From the NCBI RefSeq assembly GCF_002087295.1, contig NZ_MWVI01000100.1:62001-126000 (forward strand): 64,000 bases of DNA, given 5' to 3'. The position numbers were made by a program, and so were the translations under genes. Numbering within the stretch: the first letter of the stretch is position 1; every line of letters begins with the position of its first letter. Below the pieces are notes generated by a model. That model saw nothing but the letters and a program-made list of their open reading frames with translations. It was not told the origin of the DNA and ran no database searches. This stretch comes from Vreelandella lionensis. Lineage in GTDB: Bacteria; Pseudomonadota; Gammaproteobacteria; Pseudomonadales; Halomonadaceae. Of the stretch, positions 28,904 through 42,236 are shown one piece after another.

Positions 28904-29898
28904 ACCTCAACGGCTGCTGCGCTTTCGTCCGCTACACGGCGTTCTACTGCTGGCTGCCCTGGTAGCGCCACTGGTGCTCACATCGCTTGCAGGGGGCAGC
29001 AAAGCGTTTGAGCATGTGGCGCAGTTTCCCATTGGCCTACTGGTTCTGATGATCGCCATGGCGGCGCTATGCTGGAATTTAAACGCCGCCCGGCTGCGCC
29101 TGATGCTAAACGGCCGCGCTGGCCAGCTTGGGCAGCGCAGCGCGCTGGGCATCGAGCTGGCGGCGAAGTGCGCGCTCTGCGCAACGCCAGGCGGTAGCGG
29201 CGGCCCGGCCACTCTGCTGTTATTACTTGCCCAGCGGGGATTTTCGCCCTCAAAAGGCACCGCCGTGTTTCTCATCGACCAGGGGTGCGACCTGCTGTTC
29301 TTTCTGCTGATGCTGAGCGGTTTGGTGGCGATGTCGGTTTTCGGGGATGCCCAGTGGCCACACCAGGGGCTGGTACAGCTCTCGTTACTGGGATTGGCGC
29401 TGTTAGCGGTGGGCGTCTCGCTGATGATGGGGTACTTACCCAAGCTGCTGCGTACTCAACGCCAGTGGCTAGCCTGGATACGCCCTAGCCGCAGGCGCTG
29501 GCTGGTTAGGCGACTGTTACGCTGTCGCCATGCGCTGCGTATGACGCTGGCGCTACCCAAAGCCACGTTGGCAGCGATGCTGGCACTCAACGACCCTACA
29601 CTGGCTGCTGCGCTACAGCTTGCTGTACCTAGCGGTGATTGGCATCGGGGGGCATGCCGACTGGCTCTGGACGTTTTTAACTCAGATGCTAGCTATGGCC
29701 GCCAGCCAATTCAGCTTTCTCCCTGGCGGCGCAGGGGCGGCTGAAGTGGGGGTGGGAAGCCTGTTGCTGCCCTTGATGGGCCGGGAGCAGGCCGCTGCCG
29801 CCGTGCTGGTTTGGCGGCTGATTAGCTACCACTTGTATCTTGCCGCTGGCGCGCCGCTGCTACTGCTCTACAGCGCGCGTATGCTGCGTCAGCGCTAG
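28851..29898 (+). CDS. Lysylphosphatidylglycerol-synthase-TM / flippase-like membrane protein (frameshifted)
   Basis: This is a multi-helix inner-membrane protein of the UPF0104/LPG_synthase_TM family, about 349 residues when joined. Recognisable are the CATPGGSGGPATLLLLLAQRG segment and the C-terminal SQFSFLPGGAGAAEVGVGSLL motif. The frame breaks at about 29588-29590, where one extra A separates LAAMLAL from TTLHWLLRYSLLYLAV. The start overlaps the glycosyltransferase by 53 bases; an ATG at 28881 is an alternative and neither has a strong ribosome site. Relatives move or modify lipids, so it may flip the product of the upstream glycosyltransferase. Confidence 0.78.
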
Positions 29899-29933
29899 CC
29901 GCCTCACCGCTTTACTTAACCTCCTCAAACGCA

Positions 29934-29959
29934 AAAAGGGCACCCGAAGGTGCCCTTTT
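29934..29959. terminator. Bidirectional rho-independent terminator
   Basis: An 11-bp stem AAAAGGGCACC / GGTGCCCTTTT (29934-29944 with 29949-29959) with a 4-base loop. It lies between the convergent flippase-like gene and sucD and carries A/T runs suitable for both directions. Confidence 0.85.
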
Positions 29960-29984
29960 CAGCGTCACGAAAAAAGTGCGCGGC

Positions 29985-30857
29985 TTACCAGCCGGTTACT
30001 TCTTTCAGCGCGTCGCCAATTTGCGCCAAAGAACGAACGGTTTTCACACCGGCGTCTTCAAGAGCCGCAAATTTCTCATCGGCAGTACCTTTACCGCCAG
30101 AGATGATGGCGCCCGCGTGGCCCATACGCTTGCCAGGAGGTGCAGTGACACCGGCAATGTAGGAAACCACCGGCTTAGAAACGTTGGCTTTGATGTAAGC
30201 CGCGGCTTCTTCTTCGGCGGTGCCGCCGATTTCGCCGATCATCACGATCGCTTCGGTTTTCGGGTCCTTCTCGAACATCTCCAAGATGTCGATGAAGTTA
30301 GAACCCGGAATCCGGTCGCCGCCGATACCGACACAGGTAGACTGACCGAAACCGTGGTCAGTGGTCTGCTTAACGGCTTCGTAAGTCAGGGTACCAGAGC
30401 GGGAAACGATACCTACGCGGCCCGGCTGGTGGATGTGACCCGGCATGATACCGATTTTGCACTCACCGGGAGTGATCACGCCCGGGCAGTTCGGGCCGAT
30501 CAGGCGTACGCCCAGCTCGTCGCATTTTACTTTTGCGTCGAGCATATCGAGGGTCGCGATGCCTTCGGTGATGCACACGATCAGCTTGATGCCAGCGTTC
30601 GCAGCTTCAAGGATCGAGTCTTTGCAGAACGGTGCCGGTACGTAGATCACGCTGGCTTCTGCGCCGGTTTTCTCGACCGCTTCTTTCACGGTGTTGAAAA
30701 CAGGCAGGCCCAGGTGCGTCTGGCCGCCTTTGCCCGGCGTAACACCACCGACCATTTGCGTGCCATAGGCAATCGCCTGCTCGGAGTGGAACGTGCCCTG
30801 GCCACCGGTGAAACCTTGGCAGATGACCTTGGTGTTCTTATCGATCAGGATGCTCAT
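29985..30857 (-). CDS. sucD: Succinyl-CoA synthetase alpha subunit
   Basis: The intact 290-residue alpha subunit of the TCA enzyme that makes ATP or GTP from succinyl-CoA. The CoA-binding Rossmann domain starts [35 protein letters not shown] and the phosphohistidine loop [16 protein letters not shown] are present. It lies 8 bases after sucC and ends the suc cluster. A terminator follows. Confidence 0.97.
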   Translation of the reverse strand: MSILIDKNTKVICQGFTGGQGTFHSEQAIAYGTQMVGGVTPGKGGQTHLGLPVFNTVKEAVEKTGAEASVIYVPAPFCKDSILEAANAGIKLIVCITEGIATLDMLDAKVKCDELGVRLIGPNCPGVITPGECKIGIMPGHIHQPGRVGIVSRSGTLTYEAVKQTTDHGFGQSTCVGIGGDRIPGSNFIDILEMFEKDPKTEAIVMIGEIGGTAEEEAAAYIKANVSKPVVSYIAGVTAPPGKRMGHAGAIISGGKGTADEKFAALEDAGVKTVRSLAQIGDALKEVTGW

Positions 30858-30865
30858 TACTTGCC

Positions 30866-32023
30866 CTACGCTGGTTTTACAACCTGCTGAGCCGCGTCGG
30901 TCAGACTGGTAGCAGCGATGATGTTCAGACCGCTAGACGCCAGTTTTTCAGCGCCCAATTCAGCGTTGTTACCTTCCAGGCGAACGACCACCGGGACGTT
31001 AACGCCCACTTGCTCAACGGCACCGATGATGCCTTCAGCAATCATGTCGCAACGAACGATGCCGCCGAAGATGTTCACCAGAACAGCTTTCACGTTGTCG
31101 TCAGACAGGATGATCTTGAACGCTTCTGCGACGCGCTCTTTGGTCGCGCCGCCGCCAACGTCCAGGAAGTTAGCGGGTTTGCCGCCACTCAGGTTGACGA
31201 TGTCCATGGTGCCCATAGCCAGGCCTGCGCCGTTCACCATGCAACCAATGTTACCGTCGAGGGCGACGTAGTTAAGTTCCCACTTCGCCGCGTCGGCTTC
31301 ACGCTGATCTTCCTGGGAAGGATCGCGCATGGCCTGCAGGTCCGGGTGACGGTACAGGGCGTTGCTATCCAGGCCCAGTTTGGCATCCAAGCAGTGCAGG
31401 TTGCCTTCGTCAGTGATGACCAGCGGGTTGATCTCAAGAAGTGCCAGATCTTTGTCGTGGAACAGCTTAGACAGACCCAGGAAAATCTTGGTGAACTGCT
31501 TCACCTGATCGCCTTCCAGACCCAGCGCAAAGGCCAGCTCGCGAGCTTGGTAGGGCTGTGCGCCGACCAGCGGATCGATTTCAGCTTTGAGGATCTTTTC
31601 CGGCGTCTCTTCGGCGACGGTTTCAATCTCAACACCGCCTTCGGTAGAGGCCATGAAGACCACACGGCGGGTAGTACGGTCAACAACCGCACCCAGGTAG
31701 AGCTCGTCTGCGATGTTGGTGCAGGTCTCTACCAGAATTTTAGCAACCGGCTGACCTTTTTCGTCAGTCTGGTAAGTCACCAGGTTTTTACCCAGCCACT
31801 GCTCGGCGAAGGTTTTAGCTTCTGCCGGGTCTTTAATCAGCTTAACGCCGCCCGCTTTACCGCGGCCACCAGCGTGAACCTGGGTTTTAACCACCCACAT
31901 GTCACCGCCGATTTTTTTGCACGCTTCTACTGCTTCTTCGGGAGTGTCCACGGCAAAGCCTTTGGACACTGGCAGACCATAATCAGCAAACAGCTGTTTG
32001 CCTTGATACTCGTGAAGGTTCAT
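30866..32023 (-). CDS. sucC: Succinyl-CoA synthetase beta subunit
   Basis: The intact 385-residue beta subunit. The ATP-grasp domain starts [16 protein letters not shown], with [18 protein letters not shown] (nucleotide binding), LLEINPLVI and the C-terminal flavodoxin-like domain [17 protein letters not shown]. It pairs with SucD, whose gene follows after 8 bases. A 102-base gap separates it from the apparent end of lpdA. Confidence 0.97.
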   Translation of the reverse strand: MNLHEYQGKQLFADYGLPVSKGFAVDTPEEAVEACKKIGGDMWVVKTQVHAGGRGKAGGVKLIKDPAEAKTFAEQWLGKNLVTYQTDEKGQPVAKILVETCTNIADELYLGAVVDRTTRRVVFMASTEGGVEIETVAEETPEKILKAEIDPLVGAQPYQARELAFALGLEGDQVKQFTKIFLGLSKLFHDKDLALLEINPLVITDEGNLHCLDAKLGLDSNALYRHPDLQAMRDPSQEDQREADAAKWELNYVALDGNIGCMVNGAGLAMGTMDIVNLSGGKPANFLDVGGGATKERVAEAFKIILSDDNVKAVLVNIFGGIVRCDMIAEGIIGAVEQVGVNVPVVVRLEGNNAELGAEKLASSGLNIIAATSLTDAAQQVVKPA

Positions 32024-32125
32024 CGATTCATGCCATTGGTTGCATGTGACTCGAACGATGATCAGTTGACTTAACAGCGTATCTGTACCGCCCTGACCAT
32101 CCCCGTACTTTCAGTTTCCTACAAG

Positions 32126-33667
<1,542 letters not shown>

Positions 33668-33741
33668 CTAAACCAGGCAGGAGGCAAAGTGCGATTGCAT
33701 AGAACGTTACATTAACAGCGAAGGCGGATCAGCGCGCTTCG

Positions 33742-35304
33742 TTATACGTCCAGCAGCAAGCGAGCCGGGTCTTCCAGCAGCTCTTTAATAGTTACCAGGA
33801 ATCTTCCCGCATCTTTACCATCAATCATGCGGTGGTCGTAGGAAAGCGCCAGATACATCATCGGGCGAATCTCGACCTTACCATTCACCGCCATAGGACG
33901 ATCCTGAATCTTGTGCATGCCCAGGATAGCGGTTTGCGGCGGGTTGATAATCGGCGTGGACATCAGGGAGCCGAACGTACCACCGGTGGTAATCGTGAAA
34001 GTACCGCCGATCATGTCGTCCATGCCCAGCTTACCGTCACGGCCGCGTTTGCCGAAATCGACAATGGTGCGCTCAACGTCAGCAATTTTCATGCTGTCGG
34101 TGTCACGCAGAACGGGTACGCCCAAGCCACGGTCGGTGGATACCGCAACACCGATATCTTGGTAACCGTGGTAGACGATATCGGTACCGTCGATAGAGGC
34201 ATTCACGTCCGGGAAGCGCTTGAGCGCTTCAGAAGCTGCTTTTACAAAGAAGACCATAAAGCCCAGTTTAATGTCGTGGGTCTTTTGGAAAGTCTCTTTG
34301 TACTGAGCACGCAGGGCCATGATTTCAGTCATGTCCACTTCGTTGTACGTGGTCAGCATGGCAGCGGTTTGCTGTGCCTGCACCAAGCGCTTAGCGATGG
34401 TTTGACGCAGACGGGTCATCGGTACGCGCTTCTCTTCACGCTCACCCTGAACTGCCGGTGCTGCTGCGGCTTTGGCCGGTGCAGAAGACTTGGCCGCTTT
34501 CTTAGCAGACCCGTCTTTCACTGCTTTCTGAACATCTTCTTTCAGAATGCGACCGCCTTTGCCGGTGCTTTCGATTCTGGAAACATCCAGATCGTGCTCA
34601 GCCACCATTTTACGTGCCGCCGGTGCGAGGATTTTGTCACCGACTTTCTCATCGGCACCTTCATCGTCGCTGCTGGTATCGGCGGCTGCGGGCGCAGAAT
34701 CACCGCCGCTTTCGCCACCAGCACCTTCAGCAAAGATCGCCAGAACCGCTTCCGATTCTACTTGGCTGCCTTCTTCGGCTTTAATTTCAGCCAGAGCGCC
34801 GTCAGCAGGGGCAACAACTTCCAGCACGACTTTGTCGGTTTCGATGTCGGCCAGCACTTCATCGCGCTTAACCGCTTCGCCTACTTTCTTGTGCCAAGTG
34901 GCAACGGTGCCTTCCTGGATAGACTCAGGGAAGCTAGGCGCTTTTACATCGTGCTTTTTACCGTCGCCAGCAGGCTTGGACTCTGCTTTTGATTCGGTTT
35001 TTTCAGCGCTATCGTTGCTAGAAGAGCTCTTTTCAGAAGAACTCTCTTCTTTGCTGCTAGACGCGCTGGCATCGCCAATTTTGCCCAAGATTTGCTCAGA
35101 CTCAACGGTATCGCCCTCTTCTGCCATCACGTCGTTCAGGGTACCCGCTTCCGGTGCGACGACTTCGAGCACCACTTTATCGGTTTCGATTTCAACAATC
35201 AGCTCGTCACGCTCGACGCTGTCGCCCGGCTTTTTATGCCACGCAGCTACAGTGCCTTCGGCAACGGATTCCGGAAAGGTTGGCGCTTTGATATCAATAG
35301 CCAT
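33742..35304 (-). CDS. sucB: 2-oxoglutarate dehydrogenase E2, two lipoyl domains
   Basis: The intact dihydrolipoamide succinyltransferase has 520 residues, longer than the roughly 405 of E. coli SucB. The extra length is a second lipoyl domain: [11 protein letters not shown] occurs at Lys43 and again as [11 protein letters not shown] at Lys158. The two are joined by a Ser/Glu/Lys-rich linker (about residues 80-118). A peripheral subunit-binding domain ([19 protein letters not shown]) follows. The catalytic domain carries [13 protein letters not shown] near the C-terminus. It forms the core of the complex with SucA and LpdA, encoded on either side. Confidence 0.96.
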   Translation of the reverse strand: MAIDIKAPTFPESVAEGTVAAWHKKPGDSVERDELIVEIETDKVVLEVVAPEAGTLNDVMAEEGDTVESEQILGKIGDASASSSKEESSSEKSSSSNDSAEKTESKAESKPAGDGKKHDVKAPSFPESIQEGTVATWHKKVGEAVKRDEVLADIETDKVVLEVVAPADGALAEIKAEEGSQVESEAVLAIFAEGAGGESGGDSAPAAADTSSDDEGADEKVGDKILAPAARKMVAEHDLDVSRIESTGKGGRILKEDVQKAVKDGSAKKAAKSSAPAKAAAAPAVQGEREEKRVPMTRLRQTIAKRLVQAQQTAAMLTTYNEVDMTEIMALRAQYKETFQKTHDIKLGFMVFFVKAASEALKRFPDVNASIDGTDIVYHGYQDIGVAVSTDRGLGVPVLRDTDSMKIADVERTIVDFGKRGRDGKLGMDDMIGGTFTITTGGTFGSLMSTPIINPPQTAILGMHKIQDRPMAVNGKVEIRPMMYLALSYDHRMIDGKDAGRFLVTIKELLEDPARLLLDV

Positions 35305-35342
35305 GTCGTTTCCCTTATATGTTCTCTAAATCCGGTGGGCGC

Positions 35343-38179
35343 TTATAGGTTAAAAGCGTCTTCCACCAGCTGGCGCTGCTGTTCAGTGTGGACGGACATG
35401 TAGCCCGCTGCCGGAGCAGCCGAGGCGGGACGCCCTGCGAATTTCAACTCACGTCCTAGGCCGTCTTTCAACATATCGGCCACGGCACGCATGTGGTGCT
35501 GACTGGAGTACCAGGCGCCCTGGTTCAGCGGCTCTTCCTGACACCACACGATGTCTTCCACATTGGCATACGCCTGGAGCACTTCCAGAAGCTCTTCTTT
35601 CGGGAAGGGGTAGAGCTGCTCTAGACGAATAATCGCCGTATCGTCACGCTCGTTCTCAGCGCGCCAGTTAGCCAAGTCGTAGTAGACCTTACCAGCACAC
35701 ATCACCACGCGAGTCACTTTGTCGGCAGCGAGGTTCGCTTGGTCCGGCAGTACCATATGGAACTTGCCGTGGGCGAGATCTTCCAGGCTCGACACTGCTT
35801 CTTTGTGGCGCAGCAGCGATTTCGGCGACATCACCACCAGCGGCTTGCGCAGCGGACGGATGACCTGACGACGCAGCAGATGATAAATCTGCGCGGGCGT
35901 GGTCGGTACGCACACCTGCATATTGTGCTCGGCGCACAGCTGCAAGAAGCGCTCTAAACGGGCAGAGGAGTGCTCAGGACCCTGGCCTTCATAGCCATGT
36001 GGCAGCAGCATGGTTAAACCACACAGACGGCCCCACTTGGTCTCACCCGAGGAGATAAACTGATCCAACCACCACCTGGGCGCCGTTGAAGAAGTCACCA
36101 AACTGCGCTTCCCAAATAACCAAGTCATTCGGGGCGGTGGTCGAGTAACCATACTCAAACGCCAATACGGCTTCTTCTGATAGGAAGGAGTCGTGAATGG
36201 TGAAACGTGGCTGGCCGTCAGACATGTTCTGCAGCGGCACGTAGGTGGAGCCATCTTTTTGGTTGTGCACCACCGCATGGCGGTGAGAGAACGTACCGCG
36301 ACCCACGTCCTGACCGGTAATCCGGATCGGATGGCCTTGATCCAACAGCGTGGCGTAGGCCAGCGTTTCTGCAAAGCCCCAGTTGAGCCCCATACCGCCC
36401 GCCTGCATTTTGCGACGGTCTTCATAGATCTTGGCAACTTGGCGCTGAACATCGACACCGTCGGGAATGTCGCACATCTTCGCGGCTAACTGCTGAAGGC
36501 GCTTCATATCGAAGGTGGTATCGGCATCGCCGGTCCACTCGTGGCCAAGATAAGGAGCCCAGTCCACAAACAGAGAGGTGTTGGGTTCCTTGTACCAACG
36601 CATTGGCAACGTGGTTACCTGCCACAAGATCATCGCGGTAGGTTTCAATCATCGCCTTGGCGTCTTCTTCAGAGATGACGCCCTGCTCTACCAAACGCTG
36701 CGCGTACAGGGTACGCGAGGAAGCGTGGTCTTTAATTTTGGCGTACATCATCGGCTGGGTGCCTGACGGCTCGTCAGCCTCGTTGTGGCCACGGCGGCGA
36801 TAGCACACCAGGTCAATCACAACGTCTTTCTTAAACTGCTGGCGGTAATCCAGCGCCACTTGGGTCGCGTGGATCACTGCATCAGGATCATCGCCGTTGA
36901 CATGGAAAATCGGCGCCTGAACCATTTTAGCAATGTCAGTACAGTATTCCGTGGAGCGTGCATCCAAGGGGTTAGAGGTCGTAAAGCCCACTTGGTTGTT
37001 GATGACGATATGCACCGTGCCGCCCGTTTTATAGGCACGGGTTTGAGACATCTGGAATGTCTCCATCACCACGCCCTGGCCGGCGAAAGCGGCATCACCA
37101 TGGACGTTAATGGGCAGTACTTTACTGCCTTCGTCGTCGTTACGGCGGTCTTGGCGGGCGCGTACCGAGCCCTCTACCACCGGCGCGACGATTTCCAGGT
37201 GCGACGGGTTGAACGACATGGCCAGGTGAACTTCGCCACCCGGTGACATTACGTTCGAGCTGAAGCCCTGGTGATATTTCACGTCGCCGGAGCCGCGTTC
37301 AATGACTTTCTTGCCATCGAACTCGTCGATCAAGTCCGCTGGGTTTTTACCCAGAATGTTGACCAGCAGGTTTAAACGGCCACGGTGAGCCATCCCGATC
37401 ACGACTTCTTTGGTACCGTAACCGCCCGCGCGCTGAATCAGCTCGTCCATCATCGGCACGAACGACTCACCGCCTTCCAGACCGAAACGCTTGGTACCCG
37501 GGTACTTAGATGCCAGGTAGTTTTCCAAACCTTCCGCCGCAGTCAACCGCTCCAGCACGTGCTTACGCACGTCATCGCTGAACTTAGGCGCACTACGTAC
37601 CGACTCAAACCGACGCTGTAGCCAGCGTTTCTCTTCGGTATCAACGATGTGCATGATCTCGCAACCGATGGAGCGACAGTAGGTCTGCTCCAACGCATCA
37701 ACGATGTCACGCAGCGGCGCTTTATCAATACCTAGAAAAAACGAACCGGTTTGGAACTCAGTGTCGAGATCAGCTTTAGTGAGCTGATGGAACGACAGGT
37801 CGAGATCGGGGACGGGGGTGGGATTACGCAGCCCAAGCGGGTCGATATTGGCCTTTTGATGGCCACGGAAGCGATAAGCGTTGATCAGTTGCAGGACTTT
37901 GACCTGCTTTTTGTTCTCACCGCTGTCGGAGGCGGCGACTACCCGGCCTGGGCGGCTTTCACGGCCCAGCTGGTAGAACTGATCACGAATGGGGCTTAGT
38001 GGAACATCGTGGGAGGCACTGCCTTCAGAACGCGGCAGCTGATCAAAATAGCTGCGCCACTCGTCTGAGACAGAATCAGGATCGGCGAGGTACTGCTCGT
38101 AAAGCGCTTCCACGTAGTGGACATTGCCACCACTAACGTGAGAGGAACGCCACATCAACTCCATTATGCCTTGTTGCAT
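35343..38179 (-). CDS. sucA: 2-oxoglutarate dehydrogenase E1 (two frameshifts)
   Basis: This is the thiamin-diphosphate-dependent E1 component, about 945 residues when joined. The ATG at 38179 gives MQQGIMELMWRSSHVSGGN, matching the SucA N-terminus; an in-frame start at 38239 adds an unlikely leader. The body contains GMAHRGRLNLLVNILGK, GDAAFAGQGVVMET and NNQVGFTTS. The frame changes at about 36592-36597 (between NALV and KEPNTSLFVDWAPY) and at about 36066-36068 (GAQVVV to DQFISSGETKWG), each from one extra base. The end ENVED-like VWCQEEPLNQGAW is normal. It heads the sucAB-lpdA-sucCD run. Confidence 0.93.
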
Positions 38180-38512
38180 CTCTCGGTCACCCTGCACTGA
38201 TGGGGTGGTATCGGCATCGCTGCATGCTAGCAACGACATCGCTATTGCCCTGCCGGCGGGGCGGGACGTTTGCCGGCGGCGCCGACCGGAGGCCGGAAGC
38301 CCTTATTCATACACGTATTTGCGACGCGATTCACACTCAGTTCATGCTCAAAAGCCGGTACTTAAAGCACCGGCTTTTAAACTTGACTGGTCATGGTGCG
38401 ACGCGTCGCCGCACCGTGACAGCCCCTATGATAACAAGCGAAGCGCTACGATTTAAGTAGCTTTATGCTGCAACTTACGTGGTAGACGCTTTTTCTTCAT
38501 AGGATTAAGTAG
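38180..38512 (-). promoter_or_regulatory. sdhB-sucA intergenic region with terminator
   Basis: This 333-base gap carries a 10-bp stem AAAAGCCGGT / ACCGGCTTTT (38350-38359 with 38369-38378), which in the minus direction ends in a short T-run: a terminator or attenuator after sdhB. Nearer sucA, 38253-38300 is very GC-rich with repeated GCCGGC. A sucA promoter probably lies here, but no clear -35/-10 pair is visible. Confidence 0.55.
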
Positions 38513-39223
38513 TTACGTGGCGTCCGCGAGCAACATTTCACGAATTTTACCAATCGCACGGGTCGGGTTGAGCCCTTTCGGACACACGGCGACACAGTTC
38601 ATGATGCCACGGCAGCGGAAGACCGAGAACGGATCTTCCAGGCTGGTCAGGCGCTCACGGGTTGCAGTATCGCGGCTGTCGGCCAGGAAGCGGTAGGACT
38701 GCAGCAGACCCGCTGGGCCTACGAACTTGTCCGGATTCCACCAGAACGACGGGCACGACGTGGAGCAGCACGCGCAGAGAATACACTCGTACAGGCCGTC
38801 GAGCTTGTCGCGCTCTTCCGGCGACTGCAGGCGCTCGATAGCCGGTGCCGGGGTGTCGTTCTGCAGGTACGGCTGAATACGCTCGTACTGCTTATAGAAC
38901 AGCCCCATATCGACCACCATATCGCGGATGACCGGAAGGCCAGGCAGCGGGCGGAGTGTCAGCTTGTTGTTTTTCACAACGTCTGACAGCGGCGTGATGC
39001 ACGCCAGGCCATTTTTGCCGTTCATGTTCATGCCATCGGAACCGCACACGCCTTCACGGCAGCTACGGCGATAGGCCAGACCGCTGTCTTGCTCTTTCAT
39101 CAAATGCAGAACATCCAGCACCATCAGATCGCGGCCTTTGGTATCGACCTGAAACTCCTGCATATAAGGTGCGGAGTCGGTTTCCGGATTGTAGCGGTAT
39201 ACGGATACCTGAAGATTGGACAT
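38513..39223 (-). CDS. sdhB: Succinate dehydrogenase iron-sulfur subunit
   Basis: The intact 236-residue iron-sulfur subunit. The [2Fe-2S] cysteines lie in RRSCREGVCGSDGMN with a later Cys in GLACITPL. The [4Fe-4S] and [3Fe-4S] clusters use CILCACCSTSCPSF and CRGIMNCVAVCPKGLNP. It passes electrons from SdhA to the quinone site in SdhCD at the inner membrane. It follows sdhA by 27 bases. Confidence 0.97.
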   Translation of the reverse strand: MSNLQVSVYRYNPETDSAPYMQEFQVDTKGRDLMVLDVLHLMKEQDSGLAYRRSCREGVCGSDGMNMNGKNGLACITPLSDVVKNNKLTLRPLPGLPVIRDMVVDMGLFYKQYERIQPYLQNDTPAPAIERLQSPEERDKLDGLYECILCACCSTSCPSFWWNPDKFVGPAGLLQSYRFLADSRDTATRERLTSLEDPFSVFRCRGIMNCVAVCPKGLNPTRAIGKIREMLLADAT

Positions 39224-39250
39224 GGTGACTCCCTCTCGTCGGTGCGGAGA

Positions 39251-41026
39251 TTAGTAGGTACGAACCTTGGGCTCGAACGTATCGACGGTTTTCGGCTTGA
39301 AGTTGACGTCGCGCTTCTTCAGCTCTTTACTGGCCGGGAAGTAGAGCGAGTGTTTCAGCCAGTTAACATCATCACGGTCTGGGTAGTCGTAGCGCGAGTG
39401 GGCACCACGGCTCTCTTTACGCTCAAGGGCAGCAATCGCCGTTGCTTCTGCCACTTCCATCAGGTTGTCCAGCTCCAGCGCCTCAACACGAGCAGTGTTG
39501 AATACATTGGATTTGTCCGGCAGGTGCGCATTGGCAATACGGCCACGCAGTTCCGCTAGCTTTTTGACACCTTCCTGCATGTTTTTCTCTTCACGGAATA
39601 CACCGAAAGAGTTCTGCATGATGTCTTGAAGCTCGGCTTTCAGCTCAGGGATGCTTTCGCCGCCCTCTTCAGACTCGTTCCAGCGCGTAATACGCTTCAT
39701 GGCGAATTCGATGTCTGACTCGGAAGCGTCCAGATACTCGATACCTTCGTTCAGCGCGCCTTCGATGAACATACCCGCCGCACGGCCAAAGACCACCAAA
39801 TCCAGCAGTGAGTTACCGCCCAGACGGTTAGCACCGTGAACAGATACACACGCCGCTTCACCACAGGCAAACAGACCGTTAACGATATGGTCGTTGCCAT
39901 TTTCGTCTTGGGTAATTGCTTGGCCATGAATGTTGGTCGGAATACCACCCATCATATAGTGGCAGGTCGGAACGACCGGAATCGGGTCTTTCGCCGGATC
40001 AACATGGGCGAAGGTTTTGGAGAGCTCCACAATACCCGGCAGACGCTTGCCAAGGACTTCTTCGCCCAAGTGATCAAGCTTCAGGAAGACGTGGTCACCC
40101 TTATCGCCACAGCCGCGGCCTTCGAGAATTTCCATCACCATGGAGCGCGCAACGACGTCGCGGCCTGCCAGGTCTTTGGCGTTGGGCGCGTAGCGCTCCA
40201 TGAAACGCTCGCCGGTCTTTATTGACGAGGTAACCGCCTTCACCACGGCAACCTTCGGTTACCAGGGTGCCCGCACCGTAAATACCGGTCGGGTGGAACT
40301 GCCACATTTCCATGTCCTGCATCGGGAAGCCAGCGCGCAGCGCCATGCCAATGCCGTCACCGGTGTTGATCAGGGCGTTAGTGGTAGAGGCATAGATACG
40401 GCCTGCACCGCCAGTGGCTAGAACCGTGGCTTTCGATTTAACGTGAACCACTTCACCGGTTTCGATGCACATGGCAATACAGCCCACCACGTCACCGCTA
40501 GCGTTCTTGACCAAATCGACCGCGTACCACTCGTTCAAGAACGTGGTGTTGTTCTTGAGGTTGTTCTGGTACAGGGTGTGCAGGAGTGCGTGACCAGTAC
40601 GGTCGGCTGCCGCGCAGGTACGGGCTGCCTGGCCGCCTTCACCGAAGTTTTTTGACTGACCGCCGAACGGGCGCTGGTAAATACGGCCGTTATCAAAACG
40701 TGAGAACGGCAGGCCCATGTGCTCCAGTTCAAAAACTGCTTTAGGGCCTTCAGAACACATGTACTCAGCGGCATCCTGGTCAGCGATATAGTCGCCGCCT
40801 TTTACCGTGTCGTACATGTGCCAGCGCCAATCATCATTCGGGTCGGCAGACGCGATGGCGCAAGTAATACCACCCTGCGCAGAGACCGTGTGAGAGCGTG
40901 TCGGGAACACTTTGGACAGTACGGCTGTCTTCTTCCAGACTTTGCCAGTTCAAGCGCAGCACGCAGGCCAGAGCCACCACCACCGATGATAATGGCGTCA
41001 AATGTCAGGCTACGAAGGTTAGACAT
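39251..41026 (-). CDS. sdhA: Succinate dehydrogenase flavoprotein subunit (two frameshifts)
   Basis: The FAD-containing catalytic subunit, about 590 residues when joined. The N-terminus [22 protein letters not shown] is the FAD-binding fingerprint, and [15 protein letters not shown] holds the His that binds FAD covalently. [19 protein letters not shown] and the capping domain are present, and the end [10 protein letters not shown] is normal. The frame breaks at about 40934-40936 (one base missing in the segment [12 protein letters not shown]) and at about 40213 (one extra base where [12 protein letters not shown] is expected). The conservation on both sides is complete, so sequencing error is more likely than inactivation. 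Confidence 0.93.
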
Positions 41027-41029
41027 GTA

Positions 41030-41377
41030 TCAAGCTCCCCACAGAATTTGAATGCCCCACACCAGGTACACAAAGATGGCCAGAATAATCAGCGTCTGGA
41101 CACCTACGCGCAGGCGAGTGGACTTGAGGTAATCGGTAGTGACTGTCCACAAACCGATCCAGGCGTGCGCAGCGATAGAGACAAACGCCAGCAGCGAGAA
41201 AATGCGCATCCACGTTTGCTCGAACAGCCCGCTCCAGGCGTAGTAGTCCAGGTTCGGATTAAACAGCAGGTAGGCAACAACGAAAACCGTGTAAAGGGCC
41301 AGGATGACCGCAGAAACGCGCTGCATCAGCCAGTCGGACAGCCCGCTACGGCCAAAACTTGTGATATTGGTTACCAT
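41030..41377 (-). CDS. sdhD: Succinate dehydrogenase membrane anchor subunit
   Basis: The 115-residue hydrophobic anchor has three membrane helices. It starts MVTNITSFGRSGLSDWLMQRVSA, and the haem-ligand-type His lies in FVSIAAHAWIGLWTVTTDYLK. The ATG at 41377 follows AGGAG; an in-frame TTG six bases upstream is less likely. It overlaps the end of sdhC and is followed three bases later by sdhA. Confidence 0.93.
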   Translation of the reverse strand: MVTNITSFGRSGLSDWLMQRVSAVILALYTVFVVAYLLFNPNLDYYAWSGLFEQTWMRIFSLLAFVSIAAHAWIGLWTVTTDYLKSTRLRVGVQTLIILAIFVYLVWGIQILWGA

Positions 41378-41748
41378 ACCCAAACTCCTGCCAGAATAAT
41401 CAGAACTGCACTCACTACCACAGTAGCCTGTGCTTTTTTAACGCCACCTTCTAACGTCACACCAATGTTGGCGTCCATCAATAGGTGCTTGATGCCGGCC
41501 ACAAAGTGAAATGCCAAGGCAGACAGCAGCCCCCACGCAATGAACTTGGCCAAAAAGTTGTTGGCTAAGGCACTGCTGACAGCATCAAAGCCAGCCGGAG
41601 ATGACAGGGATTTACCCAACGCCCAAAAAGCGAAGATCAGGCCAACGAACAGGATGACACCCGTGATACGGTGTGTAATCGACGTTAGGGCCGGAAGTGG
41701 GAAATGTATCGTAGTCAGGTCTAAGTTTACGGGTCGTTTGCTATTCAC
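41371..41748 (-). CDS. sdhC: Succinate dehydrogenase cytochrome b556 subunit
   Basis: The 125-residue cytochrome b subunit has three membrane helices. The N-terminus NSKRPVNLDLTTIHFPLPALTSITHR is the SdhC signature including the quinone-site Ser/Arg region, and the haem His lies in ALAFHFVAGIKHLLMD. I place the start at GTG 41748, giving MNSKRPVNL as in relatives; another GTG at 41760 is possible. It is the first gene of sdhCDAB, divergent from gltA. Confidence 0.92.
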   Translation of the reverse strand: MNSKRPVNLDLTTIHFPLPALTSITHRITGVILFVGLIFAFWALGKSLSSPAGFDAVSSALANNFLAKFIAWGLLSALAFHFVAGIKHLLMDANIGVTLEGGVKKAQATVVVSAVLIILAGVWVW

Positions 41749-42236
41749 GGCGTTATACACACTCTCTTGGCCCGCTCAGCGACAGGTCGGGCATAGCCCG
41801 AGCGGGCAGTGGTTGCTGGAAGGGGCTCGGCCGTTGCCAAGTCGGGCACGACCACCTACCTGCCGGTCGCGCGCCGTGGATTATAAGAACCTTAGCCCCT
41901 GCTGACAAACCGAACTCAGGCTTAACTCGACCATGGTGCAAGAAAATTGCCGCCAACCCGAGTCGATTTTGCGATGCAGCATGGTTATAGTGACACTTGA
42001 TTGACGATTTGATAAGCCTGTTAACGTATCGTCAATTCTCTGGCACTTCGTTACTATGAACCTCCCATTAATCATATACAAAAATTATTCACTCAAACAA
42101 TATATGTACAAGACCGGCTAGCGCATAGGCTAATTGACAAAATGTCGCACGCTTCTATAGTGGGCAAGCCTTTTCGCCGGCGCGGCATGCGAAACAACGA
42201 CTTTACGTCCCAAACCGAACTCGAAAGGAGGCCAGC
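41749..42236. promoter_or_regulatory. gltA-sdhC divergent promoter region
   Basis: This 488-base gap is AT-rich around 42000-42110 compared with the flanking genes. Promoters for both the sdh/suc genes and gltA should lie here. The conserved gltA-sdh divergent layout is standard in gammaproteobacteria. I cannot assign a specific operator. No open frame in it looks like a gene. Confidence 0.6.
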
